In this document: one piece after another, positions 1-9,680 of the stretch
Layout: each line of letters begins with the position of its first letter
Position numbering within the stretch: position 1 is the stretch's first letter
Source: Mesorhizobium sp. NZP2298
Lineage (GTDB): Bacteria > Pseudomonadota > Alphaproteobacteria > Rhizobiales > Rhizobiaceae
Assembly: GCF_013170825.1 (NCBI RefSeq)
Contig: NZ_CP033365.1
Span: forward strand, 6,708,001 to 6,772,000
Length of the DNA: 64,000 nt
Reading direction: 5' to 3'
The notes under the pieces: model-generated
The model's input: only the letters and a program-made list of their open reading frames with translations
Databases searched by the model: none
Told to the model about the DNA's origin: nothing
Translations under genes and position numbers: made by a program

Positions 1-2
1 CG

Positions 3-1100
3 CGCAAGGACGGCTCGGGGATCGACTGGTACACCGAGCGGGACGAGCCTCTTGTCCGCCTGACGGACCTCCCGCCCGAAACGGCGTCCGTCTACAAGAC
101 GCGGCTGGACCAATCCGTCCGCTCAGTTCTCCGTGCGGCCGCCGCGCACGAGGCTCGCACCGACCCAGCGGCCCGGTCGACGGCTACAGCGCTGCGCAAC
201 GCGGTGACATTCCCCGACGACGAGAACGTCTGGGTCTCCGGCGATTCCGACGGGAGCGACGGAGTGCTCGTCCTCACTGCATGGGGTTATGAAAAACATG
301 ACGCGGAGACCAGCGGCAGGGGGCAGATCGCTGCAGTCGCCCGGGACCGGCCGCCGACGCCTGTTCCGGATACAGTGGTGGAGCGGCCCGTGCTGCCAGC
401 CGGGCCTTCCTGGTGGCGGCCGATCGCCCGCTGGCTGCTTTGGCTTGTTCCTATAGCGCTCGCGGGGGCGACAGCTTGGCTGCTGCTGCCCGCCTGTGGC
501 TTGATCCTTCCTTTCGGCGTAACGGCATTCGGAAAGGGCGGGGGCGCCTATTGCGCACTTGTCGCGCCGGCGCCAGCCGTCGATCAAGCCAGCCTGCGAA
601 CGCAGGAGCTGATTTCTGAGGCCACTGTGATCGAGGGGCGGCTGCGCCAGCATATGAACTCGTGCCAGCAGGCCTCGCTAGATCAGGCGGCGGTAGCCAA
701 GAAGCGCGTCGACCGCGAGCAGGGACTGCACGGCAAGATGGAGGTAGCTCTCACTTGGAACAACCGCACGGATTTGGATCTTGCCGTGAAATGCCCCAGC
801 GGCGAAATGGTGTATCGGCGACAACCCGCATGCGGCGGCACTCTTGATATCGATATGAATGTCCCTAACCGAATGAGCAATGAGCCTATCGAACACATAA
901 GGTGGGCGGACGAGCCCCCGCCGGGCCACTACGAAGTTTTCGTAAACCTCTTCGACCGCCGGGATGACCCGTCAGTGCAAACCGACTTCACCGTCCTCCT
1001 GAAGAGGGGTGATTCCACTACCCCCCAGTCCGGTTCCCTGAGCGAAGTGAAAGCCAACGATGCTACGCAACTGAAGGTCATGGAGTTCGATGTCCCATGA
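3..1100 (+). CDS. Membrane protein with YfaP/DUF2135-like domain, 5' end outside window
   Basis: The frame is open to the left edge, so the true start lies outside the window. A GTG at 204 is not needed as a start because the upstream codons read as ordinary protein. The visible 365 residues have one strongly hydrophobic segment (about residues 142-163, WLLWLVPIALAGATAW), followed by a probably periplasmic part. Residues 246-330 (ALTWNNRTDLDLAVKCPSGE ... GHYEVFVNLFDRR) resemble the beta-sandwich domain of YfaP/DUF2135 proteins. It lies 37 bp upstream of srfB on the same strand, so it is probably an accessory membrane component of the same operon. Function is not known; the domain match is by motif only. 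Confidence 0.7.
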   Translation, partial: RKDGSGIDWYTERDEPLVRLTDLPPETASVYKTRLDQSVRSVLRAAAAHEARTDPAARSTATALRNAVTFPDDENVWVSGDSDGSDGVLVLTAWGYEKHDAETSGRGQIAAVARDRPPTPVPDTVVERPVLPAGPSWWRPIARWLLWLVPIALAGATAWLLLPACGLILPFGVTAFGKGGGAYCALVAPAPAVDQASLRTQELISEATVIEGRLRQHMNSCQQASLDQAAVAKKRVDREQGLHGKMEVALTWNNRTDLDLAVKCPSGEMVYRRQPACGGTLDIDMNVPNRMSNEPIEHIRWADEPPPGHYEVFVNLFDRRDDPSVQTDFTVLLKRGDSTTPQSGSLSEVKANDATQLKVMEFDVP

Positions 1101-1137
1101 CTACGGCAAGCCGAATCAAGCCTGACAGGACGACTCA

Positions 1138-4100
1138 ATGCTGACCAACCTCGCCGATTTCAGCGATGGCTTCACGCTGGTGCCTGACAGTGGCATCCAG
1201 TTTGTCGAGTTCGGGTTCGACTTCGACGCTTCTCCGCGCCTGTCGAGGTCGTTCATCGAGCGGCTGTCGCCGGGCGAAACGGGTTCGGATGGAAAGACGC
1301 TGATCCGCCTGCTTCCGAACTGGAACGATGACGATCCCGACTCGGACCAGCCGCCCTACCCCCCGAAAGGCGACGACGTGGTGTACGACATCGCGAAATC
1401 GAGGGCGCTCGAGACCTTCCTGGACCGCTGGGTTCCGGTGCCGTTCTTCAAGATCGAACCCGGAAAAGACTCGCTTGGCAACGAAATATACGCGCAGGGC
1501 CCGACCGACTGGGTCCGGGTGAGGGTCACGGAGACGCGGAACGCCCACGGCGACCGGAAGGGAACGCACAGGGCAATCTTCGCATTCGACAGCTCGCTCG
1601 CGCCCCGGAAGACAAACCGCCCCTACCTCGCGCCCTGTCCGGAAGACGCGATGCGGACCGAATCGTTCCGGTTCGTCAGCCAGCTGCCTGACGTCATCTC
1701 GTTCCTGTCCCACAAGGTGGACGTGCCCGGCCAAGGGCCAGTGGACGCGCAGAAGTGGCTGGACGACTGGCTGAGGGACATCCTCCACTCATTCAAGAAG
1801 CTCCAGAGGAAGGGCAAGGAGCTGAGGCCCGAGGACTTTCCTTTCCAATTCGAGCACCTCGCCCGGTACATGACCTTCGTCCAGTTTCTCGCCAGCGTGA
1901 TCAAGCCAGTTCGCGTCACCCTCATCGATACGGTCAGCGACAACAGGAACGTCCATCCGGTCGACGTCGACCTGGTGCTCGACATCGGGAACTCACGGTC
2001 GTGCGGACTTCTGATCCAGTCGTTCCCGGACGACGTGAACGTCGACCTCAACAACTCCGTCGTCCTTGAGCTGCGCGACCTCTCCAAGCCTGAACTCGTC
2101 TATCGCGATCCCTTCGAAAGCCAGTGCGAGCTGGTGGCAGGGGAATTCGGCCCGGAAGACATCGCAAGGCGGTCCGGCCGCCCCCGGGCGTTCTTCTGGC
2201 CAAGCCTGCTCCGCATCGGGCCGGAAGCCTCGCGCCTTCGCGGGGAGTCGGAAGGAACCGAGGCAGCGACGGGGCTTTCATCTCCGAAGCGGTACCTGTG
2301 GAGTTCCGATCCGGTGCTCCAAGAGTGGAAGTTCCGTTCGGCCTCGGCGGGCCATGCGGGGACGGAGCCGCTGATCGAGCGCTCCATGTACCGCTTCATA
2401 AACGACCGCGGCGACGTCCTCGAGCAGCTCGAGAGCGACAGGCGCCAGTTCAAGCTGAAGGTCAAAGAGAGCGAACTGCAGACGGCGAGCCGCTTCTGTT
2501 TCTCGAGGTCGTCCTTCTTCACGTTCATGCTCGTCGAAATCATCGCGCAGGCGATGTCGATGATGAACAACCCCGGCACCCGCCGGGAGAGGAGGCTCAA
2601 AGACTCTCCGCGCCGACTGCGGAGGATCATCCTGACGATCCCCTCGGCGACCCCGATCCAGGAACAGCGCATCCTCCGGTCGCGCGCCGAAGCCGCGGTA
2701 AAGCTCCTCTGGTCCCTGTCGGGATGGGGCGACAGCGACAGCGGCATAAACAGCCAGCGCCCGGAAATCCACTGCTCCTGGGACGAAGCAAGTTCGGTTC
2801 ATCTCGTCTATCTCTACGGCGAGGCCGTGCACAAGCTGGGCGGGTCGATCAGGACGCTGTTCGACATGCTCGGCAAGGACAGGGAGAGGCCGAAAACGCT
2901 CCCGCCCTCCAAGGGCAAGGAGAAGCTGGAACGGTCCCTGCGCGTCGCCAGCGTCGACGTGGGCGGCGGCACCACCGACCTCATGGTCACGACCTACTTC
3001 CAGACGGACAACGTCGCCCTGTTCCCAGACCAGAATTTCCGGGAGGGGTTCCGCATCGCGGGCGACGACCTCCTCAAGGTGGTCATCGAGCGGCTTGTCA
3101 TACCGAGGCTGGAGGAAGGGCTCGCCCAAGCGGGCCTTCCGAACGCGCGGAACTATCTCAAGGACCGCTTCGCCGGCGACAATCCGAACATGTCCGAGCA
3201 GGAGAAGCACCTGCGCCGCCAGTTCGTGCTGCAGGTCCTGCAGCCGATCGCCATCGCGGTCCTTTCCGAATGCGAGGCCATGCCGGCGACCAGCCGCAAG
3301 ACGGAAATCCGGAAGGCGGGCAGCTTCTTCGAGACCGGGGGGAGAACGACGGCCGGAGGCGACATTCCGGTGGACGCGCGCATCCTGGGATATCTCAAGG
3401 ACAGCATAGGCGCGCTCGGGGCCGGAGAGTTCACGATCGCCGACTGCGACATCGCGGTCGACCCGCTTGCCGTCGAAGAGTGCGTCCTGTCGATCTTCGA
3501 CGGCGTCTTCGACAACATCGCGGAAGCGATCAACCATCTGGACGCGGACGTGGTGCTCCTGACAGGGCGGCCGATGCGCCTGCCGCAGATGATAAGCCTG
3601 TTCATGAACAAGATGTCGGTCCTGCCTGACCGCGTCATCCCTATCAAGGACTACCGGGTCGGCACTTGGTATCCGTTCCGGGGCGTCAGCAACACGCACA
3701 TCGACGACCCGAAGACGACCGCGGTCGTGGGAGCCATGCTGTGCGCGCTCTCCGAGCGGCAGATCACCAACTTCACCCTCTACTCCCAGTACCTGCGGAT
3801 GAAGTCGACGGCCCGGTACATCGGGCGGCTTCAGGGCAGCTCGGCGCTCCCGGACGAAACCCTGCTTTTCTCGGACATCGACCTCGACGCCGCGACTGCG
3901 GAAGCCGAGGCGGAGTTCGACTACCACAGCCCGCTGCGCATCGGCTTCAGGCAGCTTCCGCTGGAGCGCTGGGTCGCGACTCCGCTCTACAAGCTGACGA
4001 CCGCGCAGACCCGGTCGGCGCGGAGCGTGCGAAAGCCGGTCCGCGTCACGATCGCGCGCAACGTGCAGGCGCCGGAAGACGACGAGGCGAACGAGATCGC

Positions 4101-4263
4101 GCTTCTCACGAGCGAGGCGACCCGCGAGGAATTCGTGATCCAGGACGCCGAGGACGCCGACGGCTCTCCGGTCAAGCGCATCATGGAGCTGAAGCTGGAC
4201 ACGCTCGCGGTCGAGGCGGGCGACGGCTACTGGCTCGATACCGGAATCATCTCCATCCAGTGA
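1138..4263 (+). CDS. srfB: SrfB family Hsp70/actin-fold ATPase
   Basis: A 1041-residue protein with two phosphate-binding loops of the actin/Hsp70 fold: DIGNSRSCGLLI at about residue 282 and DVGGGTTDLMV at about residue 607. Length and spacing fit the SrfB (virulence factor) family, named from the Salmonella srfABC genes. No signal peptide or membrane segment is seen, so it should be cytoplasmic. ATG 1138 begins MLTNLADFSDGF. srfC follows 11 bp after the stop, so the two are almost certainly co-transcribed. The biochemical role of SrfB is not established; a nucleotide-driven scaffold or chaperone is an inference from the fold. Long antisense frames across this gene are GC-driven shadows. Confidence 0.9.
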   Translation: MLTNLADFSDGFTLVPDSGIQFVEFGFDFDASPRLSRSFIERLSPGETGSDGKTLIRLLPNWNDDDPDSDQPPYPPKGDDVVYDIAKSRALETFLDRWVPVPFFKIEPGKDSLGNEIYAQGPTDWVRVRVTETRNAHGDRKGTHRAIFAFDSSLAPRKTNRPYLAPCPEDAMRTESFRFVSQLPDVISFLSHKVDVPGQGPVDAQKWLDDWLRDILHSFKKLQRKGKELRPEDFPFQFEHLARYMTFVQFLASVIKPVRVTLIDTVSDNRNVHPVDVDLVLDIGNSRSCGLLIQSFPDDVNVDLNNSVVLELRDLSKPELVYRDPFESQCELVAGEFGPEDIARRSGRPRAFFWPSLLRIGPEASRLRGESEGTEAATGLSSPKRYLWSSDPVLQEWKFRSASAGHAGTEPLIERSMYRFINDRGDVLEQLESDRRQFKLKVKESELQTASRFCFSRSSFFTFMLVEIIAQAMSMMNNPGTRRERRLKDSPRRLRRIILTIPSATPIQEQRILRSRAEAAVKLLWSLSGWGDSDSGINSQRPEIHCSWDEASSVHLVYLYGEAVHKLGGSIRTLFDMLGKDRERPKTLPPSKGKEKLERSLRVASVDVGGGTTDLMVTTYFQTDNVALFPDQNFREGFRIAGDDLLKVVIERLVIPRLEEGLAQAGLPNARNYLKDRFAGDNPNMSEQEKHLRRQFVLQVLQPIAIAVLSECEAMPATSRKTEIRKAGSFFETGGRTTAGGDIPVDARILGYLKDSIGALGAGEFTIADCDIAVDPLAVEECVLSIFDGVFDNIAEAINHLDADVVLLTGRPMRLPQMISLFMNKMSVLPDRVIPIKDYRVGTWYPFRGVSNTHIDDPKTTAVVGAMLCALSERQITNFTLYSQYLRMKSTARYIGRLQGSSALPDETLLFSDIDLDAATAEAEAEFDYHSPLRIGFRQLPLERWVATPLYKLTTAQTRSARSVRKPVRVTIARNVQAPEDDEANEIALLTSEATREEFVIQDAEDADGSPVKRIMELKLDTLAVEAGDGYWLDTGIISIQ

Positions 4264-4274
4264 AAGCTGAAGGC

Positions 4275-6977
4275 ATGCGTAAAGAGTTGAAAAAGACCTG
4301 CGACACCGCGCTGAAGTCGGCGCAGGAGGGACTTGTCTGGATAGGCGCCTCCGCGAACGCGGAGCGGGTGGGCAGCACGCGCCCGATCGCCGAGCAGCAG
4401 CTCAGGAAGTCCATAGTCGCCACCCGAAAGGCGATGCTGGCCATCGACCGCCCCATGTGCGTCGGGGTGTTCGGACCCAGCCAGGCTGGCAAGTCCTATC
4501 TGGTGTCGGTGCTTGCCCGCAACGGAAGCGCGCCCCTGATGGCCCGTTTCGGCGATCTCGGGCGGGAGGTCGACTTCATCCGGGAGATCAACCCGGGCGG
4601 CGACCGGGAGTCGACCGGGCTTGTCACCCGCTTTTCAGTCCGGGAAGAGCCAAGTCCGGCCGGAGCGCCCGTCGTGCTGAGGATGCTGAGCGAAACGGAC
4701 GTGGCCAAGGTACTGGGCAACAGCTTCTTTCTTGACGGGGACGCGAAGAAACGCACGCCGCTGACTTCCGACGCCGTCCTGTCCGCTCTTGAACAAGCAA
4801 AAAGCCGGGCGCGGCCGCAGGCAGCTTCGGATGGCCTGACAGAGGAGGACGTTTGGGACCTTCAGGAGTATTTCGAGAAGCAGTTCGCAGGCCTGCCCAA
4901 CATCGAAACGCTGGGGGCCTACTGGGAGGAAGCGGCCTTCCTTGCCTCCCGGCTTTCCATTGCCGACCGCGCCGACCTATTCTCCGTGCTATGGGGCGGA
5001 CTGCCGGAATTCACCGATCTCTACGTTGAACTCGTCACCGCCCTCGAGAGCCTCGGGTTCGCCAAGGACGCCTACTGCCCCGTCGAGGCGCTGGTTCCCC
5101 GGGAAAGCAGCATCATAGACGTAGAGACGCTGCGGGGGCTCGGAAAATCCGGCCAGGACGAGCTGCTGATAAGGCCAATGAAGGGATCGGCGGTTTCATT
5201 GCCGAGACCCGTGATCGCCGCATTGGTGGCTGAACTGCGGATAGCGATATCGGAACAGCCATGGCCCTTCTTCGAGCATACTGACCTCTTGGATTTCCCG
5301 GGTGCCCGCAGCAGGCAGAAGGTCGACCTTCAGGCTTTCATCGAGGGCAACCCCGACGCGCTCAAGGAACTCTTCGTCCGAGGCAAAGTCGCCTACCTCT
5401 TCGACCGCTACGTTGCGGAGCAGGAACTCTCGAGCATGCTGCTCTGCATCAAGCCCTCGAACCAGGACGTGGCGACCCTCCCCGACATGATCGACGACTG
5501 GATCCGGACCTCGCACGGGGAAAGCCCGTTCGACCGCGCCCGGACCGAGACCGCGTTGTTCCTGGTGCTGACGATGTTCGACATGCACTTCAGCGAAAAG
5601 GCGGGCGAGGAGGGGCAAAGCCTGGCGGATCGTTTCAGCGCGCGCCTGGGCGCCTCGCTGACGCGCTTTTTCGGCAAGGCCCACAAGTGGCCGTTCGAAT
5701 GGATGCCGGACAAGCCTTTCAACAACTCCTACTGGCTGCGCAATCCGAACTTCAAGGCAGAGTCCCTGATCAAGTACAAGGGCGGCACCGAGATCGAGAT
5801 CTTGCCCGACAAGGTCGCGAAGGTCGCCGCCCTGCGGGAGGCGTATCTCGAGGTCAGTGAAGTCCAGCAGCATTTCCGGGAGCCGGCCAAGGCCTTCGAC
5901 GAGGCCCTTAGGCTGAACGATGGCGGCGTCAGCTATCTGGCGGAAAACCTCGCGGCCATCTGCCGTCCAGAGATCAAATATGGACAGATACGAGGCCGCG
6001 TCGGCAACATCGCCCACGATATCCGGCGCGTGCTCGCTCCGTATTTCATCGAAAGCGACATCAACAAGCGCATTGCCGAACGCCGGGAAGTTTCCGACCA
6101 GATCCTCGCAAACCTCACCGAGGTCTGGGAGCGGGACCAGTTCGGGACCGCCATGAAGATGCTGCAGATATCGCAGAACGGAATCTCCGAACATCTTCAC
6201 ATCGAATATGGGAATCGCCTCAAGCGTCAGAACGCGCCGGAGGAAGGTTCCGAAGGGCGGGCCGAAGCCGCGGCGAAAAAGCGCCCGACGCCTCCGCGAC
6301 CCGGGGCTCCTCCTTTGCCCGGCAAGAAGAAGGTGGCCGCCGCCGCGGTTTCCTCCGGGGAATCGGTTTCGCAGAAAGCCCTGCCGCGCGAAACCTATCT
6401 CGCCCGCTCAGCCATCAGGCATTGGACGGATAGCCTCTTCGCCCTCGCGAGAAACGACAATGCGCTGCAGGGCATTGGCCTCGGGCAGGAGTCCGCAAGC
6501 GAGCTGGTAGCCGAGCTGACTGCCGCGGCCCGTCGGTCGGGACTCGAAGAACGCATAGCCGGGGATCTCGCCAGGCTCTCGGGAAGCTCCGTCGAAAGGT
6601 CCGACATCCTGCTCGAGAAGGCAGGCTTTCTCGCGACCAGCCACATCAACCGTTTCGTCAGCACGCTTGGCTTCGACGCGATGCCCGAGAACAAGCGGCC
6701 ACTGGCTCCTGACGGCACTGAGAACGGCGAAGTCAGGGTGTTCGCCCGCCGCCCGAGCGTCTCCGACTGCGACGGGCTTGGCGTGGAGCGGCGGAACTTC
6801 TCCTATCTCGCGCTCTCGGAATGGATGTACGCCTTCCACCAGGCGGTTACCGACAACGTCCTCTCGGGCGAAGGGATCACCATCAACGTCGAGGAGAACG
6901 AGCGCCTGAGGGCCATTTTGGACGCGCTCGATGACGCGGCGCCGCTGCTTGCCACGCCCGCTGGGACGGTCCGATGA
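4275..6977 (+). CDS. srfC: SrfC family dynamin-like P-loop protein
   Basis: The frame is open from 3666, but the part before 4263 lies over srfB. ATG 4275, 11 bp after the srfB stop, begins MRKELKKTCDTALKSA and is the sensible start, giving 900 residues. Residues 67-74 (GPSQAGKS) are a Walker A/G1 loop. DLLDFPG at 337-343 is a switch-II-like DxPG motif, followed by TMFDMHF as a possible base-recognition loop. This order fits large dynamin-like GTPases and the SrfC virulence-factor family. A Pro/Ala/Lys-rich linker occurs near residues 660-700. The next gene starts inside its stop (6974). A 79-bp stretch of its 3' part (6593-6671) recurs at 32186-32264. Confidence 0.88.
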   Translation: MRKELKKTCDTALKSAQEGLVWIGASANAERVGSTRPIAEQQLRKSIVATRKAMLAIDRPMCVGVFGPSQAGKSYLVSVLARNGSAPLMARFGDLGREVDFIREINPGGDRESTGLVTRFSVREEPSPAGAPVVLRMLSETDVAKVLGNSFFLDGDAKKRTPLTSDAVLSALEQAKSRARPQAASDGLTEEDVWDLQEYFEKQFAGLPNIETLGAYWEEAAFLASRLSIADRADLFSVLWGGLPEFTDLYVELVTALESLGFAKDAYCPVEALVPRESSIIDVETLRGLGKSGQDELLIRPMKGSAVSLPRPVIAALVAELRIAISEQPWPFFEHTDLLDFPGARSRQKVDLQAFIEGNPDALKELFVRGKVAYLFDRYVAEQELSSMLLCIKPSNQDVATLPDMIDDWIRTSHGESPFDRARTETALFLVLTMFDMHFSEKAGEEGQSLADRFSARLGASLTRFFGKAHKWPFEWMPDKPFNNSYWLRNPNFKAESLIKYKGGTEIEILPDKVAKVAALREAYLEVSEVQQHFREPAKAFDEALRLNDGGVSYLAENLAAICRPEIKYGQIRGRVGNIAHDIRRVLAPYFIESDINKRIAERREVSDQILANLTEVWERDQFGTAMKMLQISQNGISEHLHIEYGNRLKRQNAPEEGSEGRAEAAAKKRPTPPRPGAPPLPGKKKVAAAAVSSGESVSQKALPRETYLARSAIRHWTDSLFALARNDNALQGIGLGQESASELVAELTAAARRSGLEERIAGDLARLSGSSVERSDILLEKAGFLATSHINRFVSTLGFDAMPENKRPLAPDGTENGEVRVFARRPSVSDCDGLGVERRNFSYLALSEWMYAFHQAVTDNVLSGEGITINVEENERLRAILDALDDAAPLLATPAGTVR

Positions 6978-7933
6978 ACAAGGTTGCCGTCAAAGTCAGC
7001 GAGGACGAGACACGCCTGTTCGGGCATGCCCTGATCACGTTCCCGCAGGAATTGGGCAGCTCCCCAAGGGTGCGGCTGTCGATCATGCGAAAGTCCAAGG
7101 ACGCTCCCTATCTTGGCGGCGCCGGTTGGCAGGCGCGTCCGGCAACCGTAGACGCGGCGGTCGTCAGCCGCGGCGCGAATTCAGCCACGGTGGTTGTCGG
7201 ACCCGAGGTCTGCGACCAGATCCCGGTCGACCTGCAGGTGAAGATCGAAGTCGAAGGCCATGACATAGAGGGGAGCGCTTTCTGGCCGCCGATCCCGCCC
7301 AGCCCCGGAGCATGGTCACAGGAACTGACCCCTTTCAAGCCGCCCGTTCCCCATGCCATCGAGCGGGAGCTGGAAGAGGCTCTCGAACAGGCCGTGGAGC
7401 TGCCTCGGGCGGCGGAGCCGCCGAAACTCCAGCCTGTGGCCCAGCCGCCCAAGTCGAAGTGGCGGTTCCTGTCCCTTCTGATCCCGCTGGCGCTGCTCGT
7501 GGCAGGCGGAGGGTACTACATCGCCGACAGCAGGGGCTGGTTCAACAAGCCCGAGCCTTTGCTCGCGCGTTTCGAGAGGCTGAAACTGACGGACGCCAAC
7601 GGCGCTGGTCTGTTCGCCCTGAGCGGCGAGGCATACCGGGAAGGCGACGGCGGAATTGGCTTGCAGGCGATCAATCTTGCGATGGAGCGGGGCAACACGG
7701 AGGCGAAACTCGAAATCGCGCGGTGGTACGATCCAGGTTCCTTTGACCCCGCAAAAGCCGATCGGGCTGACGCCAACAGGGCGGCCAGGGCCTATTTCGA
7801 GCTTTCGATAGAAGGCCAGACAGCGGCCAAGGAACTGCTCCGTTCCCTCTGCGCGAAGAGCGCGAGTTCGCCCCAGGATCCCGCGTTCAGCGGATTCCTG
7901 AGGGACACTTACTGCGAGGGGACGCTGGAATAA
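6974..7933 (+). CDS. Membrane-anchored protein with Sel1/TPR-like C-terminus
   Basis: ATG 6974 overlaps the srfC stop (ATGA), implying translational coupling. The 319-residue product has a soluble N-terminal part, a Pro-rich linker, one membrane helix (about 165-184, FLSLLIPLALLVAGGGYYIA) and a C-terminal alpha-helical part. That last part (GLQAINLAMERGNTEAKLEI ... AARAYFELSIEGQ) resembles Sel1/TPR solenoid repeats. Near-identical helices occur in the next gene, joined there to a PAN domain. It may bridge the cytoplasmic SrfB/SrfC pair to the exported PAN proteins; that role is inferred from position and topology only. Confidence 0.75.
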   Translation: MNKVAVKVSEDETRLFGHALITFPQELGSSPRVRLSIMRKSKDAPYLGGAGWQARPATVDAAVVSRGANSATVVVGPEVCDQIPVDLQVKIEVEGHDIEGSAFWPPIPPSPGAWSQELTPFKPPVPHAIERELEEALEQAVELPRAAEPPKLQPVAQPPKSKWRFLSLLIPLALLVAGGGYYIADSRGWFNKPEPLLARFERLKLTDANGAGLFALSGEAYREGDGGIGLQAINLAMERGNTEAKLEIARWYDPGSFDPAKADRADANRAARAYFELSIEGQTAAKELLRSLCAKSASSPQDPAFSGFLRDTYCEGTLE

Positions 7934-8739
7934 TGATCGAAAATCACAAGGTCCGGCAAATGCGCCGCCTATGGAACCGTCAGAGGGACAAAAGCATGCT
8001 GAAGAGCAGCTTAGACAAATATTTTCTCTCCTTCAGGGGGCACATGGCCGCTGTGGCCGCCACAATGCTGCTGAGCCTGACCCTGTCGGCGGGAGCACAG
8101 GATAATTCCACGGCCAACGAGCTTTTCAACTACCCGGACACTCTGCTGAACGGGATCGTCAGCGCCCAGTTTTCCAAGCCGATGGAAGAATGCCGGAAGC
8201 TCTGCGAGGCGCGTTCCGGATGTCAGGGGTTTGACCACTCCCAAAAGGACGAGTGCCGGCTGTTCGCGAGCGTAGGAGCCGGACGCGTGAGCGTGGGTTC
8301 GACCGCGGAAACGCGAAGCCTGCTTTCGAACTACACTGATCCGACAAATCCTCCGCTTGCAGCCAGGCTGGCGAAGCTCAAGGAGACCGACACCGACGGC
8401 CATGAGCTCTTCGCCCTGAGCAAGGAGGCCTTCAAGCGCGGAGACCGGAGCGTCGGGCTGCAGGCGATCAATCTCGCAATGCAGCGAGGCAATCAGGACG
8501 CGAAACTCGAAATGGCGAAATGGTACGACCCAAGGACTTTCGCGCCGGACCGCGTCGACGCGATCGACTCCAACAAGGCGGCGCGTTCGTATTTCGAGCT
8601 CGCGCTGGAGGGCAATGCGCAAGCCAACAACCTGCTGAGCTCGCTTTGCCTCGACGCCAGCGACACGGGTTCGAACCACGCCAACGCATACGAGAATTTC
8701 CTTCGCACTACCTACTGCGAAGGATCGATCAGTCCTTGA
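7933..8739 (+). CDS. Exported PAN-domain protein with Sel1-like tail
   Basis: ATG 7933 overlaps the preceding stop (TAATG). An internal ATG at 7996 preceded by GAGGGAC would give a more normal signal peptide ending near LSLTLSAGAQ. The mature part starts with a PAN/Apple-like module: FNYPDTLLNGIVSA, then ECRKLCEARSGCQGFDHS and ECRLFASV, with four regularly spaced cysteines. The rest repeats the helical Sel1-like region of the preceding gene (GLQAINLAMQRGNQDAKLEM). PAN modules bind carbohydrates or proteins in other systems; the ligand here is unknown. It is the first of five PAN genes in this operon. Confidence 0.78.
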   Translation: MIENHKVRQMRRLWNRQRDKSMLKSSLDKYFLSFRGHMAAVAATMLLSLTLSAGAQDNSTANELFNYPDTLLNGIVSAQFSKPMEECRKLCEARSGCQGFDHSQKDECRLFASVGAGRVSVGSTAETRSLLSNYTDPTNPPLAARLAKLKETDTDGHELFALSKEAFKRGDRSVGLQAINLAMQRGNQDAKLEMAKWYDPRTFAPDRVDAIDSNKAARSYFELALEGNAQANNLLSSLCLDASDTGSNHANAYENFLRTTYCEGSISP

Positions 8740-8792
8740 CCCGGCCGCGCTTTCGTATCGGTTTCACGGGTTGGGCAAGGGGGGAAGCGGGA

Positions 8793-9677
8793 ATGCGGCA
8801 GGAGGGTCGTCGGTTGCGCATGGCCGCGGCGGGGATAGCATCGTCCTTGCTTCTGCTGTCGCTTTTGCTTGCGATGCCCGGAATTGCTCCGATGGCGTCA
8901 GCACAGGAGTCCGGCGGCGAATTCCTCGATTATCCAGGGACGGCGCTGAGGGGAAGCGCCAGCGCCGAGTTCCGGCGGCCTTTGGATGACTGCCGCAAAA
9001 TCTGCCAGGAGCGTTCCGGCTGCGCCGGCTTCGACCATTCCTCCGTGACCAATCTCTGCCGCTTGTTTCCAGCAGTCGCGTCAGCGCAGTCCGATCCGCT
9101 CTCGACGGGCGGCGCGCGCCAGAAGATTCCGGGCTACCGCGATCCCGCCAACGCCGAGTCCTGGTACTACGCGTCCTTCAACGGCGTTGACCTCTGGGGC
9201 GGGGACATCGTTACGAAAGGCCTGGATGCGCCCAATGCTGAAAGCTGTTCGGCCCTGTGTGACAGCCGAACCTCCTGCCGGGCGTTCACCTATAACCAGG
9301 AAGTGAACCGATGCTTCCTGAAATCCGGCTTCGACTTCGTGCAGTCCTACCCGTTGGGACGGTCCGGCCTCTATTTCAAGGCCAAGCCATCGGCCCCTCC
9401 TCCGACCTTGAATGCCGATTGGGAGCTTTTCACTACGAGCGGCCTCATTGGAAATAGCATGGAGTCAGCTGCCATCTCGTACCAGGAATGCATGCAGCAA
9501 TGTAATTCTGACGGTGGTTGCGGCGGATTCACCTGGGTGACCGTGCGGCCCAACCGATGTTTCCTGGTCAACGGAACAAACCTCTATCCAGTGCGGAGAA
9601 AAGGCATGACGTCGGCGCGAAAAAACAGCCGGACGGTCACTCCCGACTTCGTGCGTGCTGTCGCTCCGAGGGACTGA
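8793..9677 (+). CDS. Exported protein with three PAN/Apple-like domains
   Basis: The frame is open further upstream into the preceding gene, but ATG 8793 starts MRQEGRRLRMAAAGIASSLL, a signal peptide ending near PMASAQES, and clears the previous stop at 8739. The 294-residue product has three cysteine modules: CRKICQERSGCAGFDHSS with CRLFPAV; CSALCDSRTSCRAFTYNQ with RCFLKSGF; and CMQQCNSDGGCGGFTWV with RCFLVNG. This is the PAN/Apple pattern of paired cysteines around a short beta hairpin. It ends 3 bp before the GH3 gene. Likely periplasmic or surface located; ligand unknown. Confidence 0.8.
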   Translation: MRQEGRRLRMAAAGIASSLLLLSLLLAMPGIAPMASAQESGGEFLDYPGTALRGSASAEFRRPLDDCRKICQERSGCAGFDHSSVTNLCRLFPAVASAQSDPLSTGGARQKIPGYRDPANAESWYYASFNGVDLWGGDIVTKGLDAPNAESCSALCDSRTSCRAFTYNQEVNRCFLKSGFDFVQSYPLGRSGLYFKAKPSAPPPTLNADWELFTTSGLIGNSMESAAISYQECMQQCNSDGGCGGFTWVTVRPNRCFLVNGTNLYPVRRKGMTSARKNSRTVTPDFVRAVAPRD

Positions 9678-9680
9678 GAC

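Noticed and set aside
2278..3927. 549-codon minus-strand frame across srfB, and a 501-codon + frame at 2124-3629
   Set aside because: Both overlap a clearly coding srfB with nucleotide-binding motifs; the long open frames are expected from high GC third positions, and neither has a recognised domain.
3666..4274. Upstream extension of the srfC frame
   Set aside because: It would overlap srfB by 600 bp with Arg/Ala-rich nonsense; ATG 4275 just after the srfB stop is a normal operon start.
5196..6200. 334-codon minus frame inside srfC
   Set aside because: No start context or domain; shadow of srfC.
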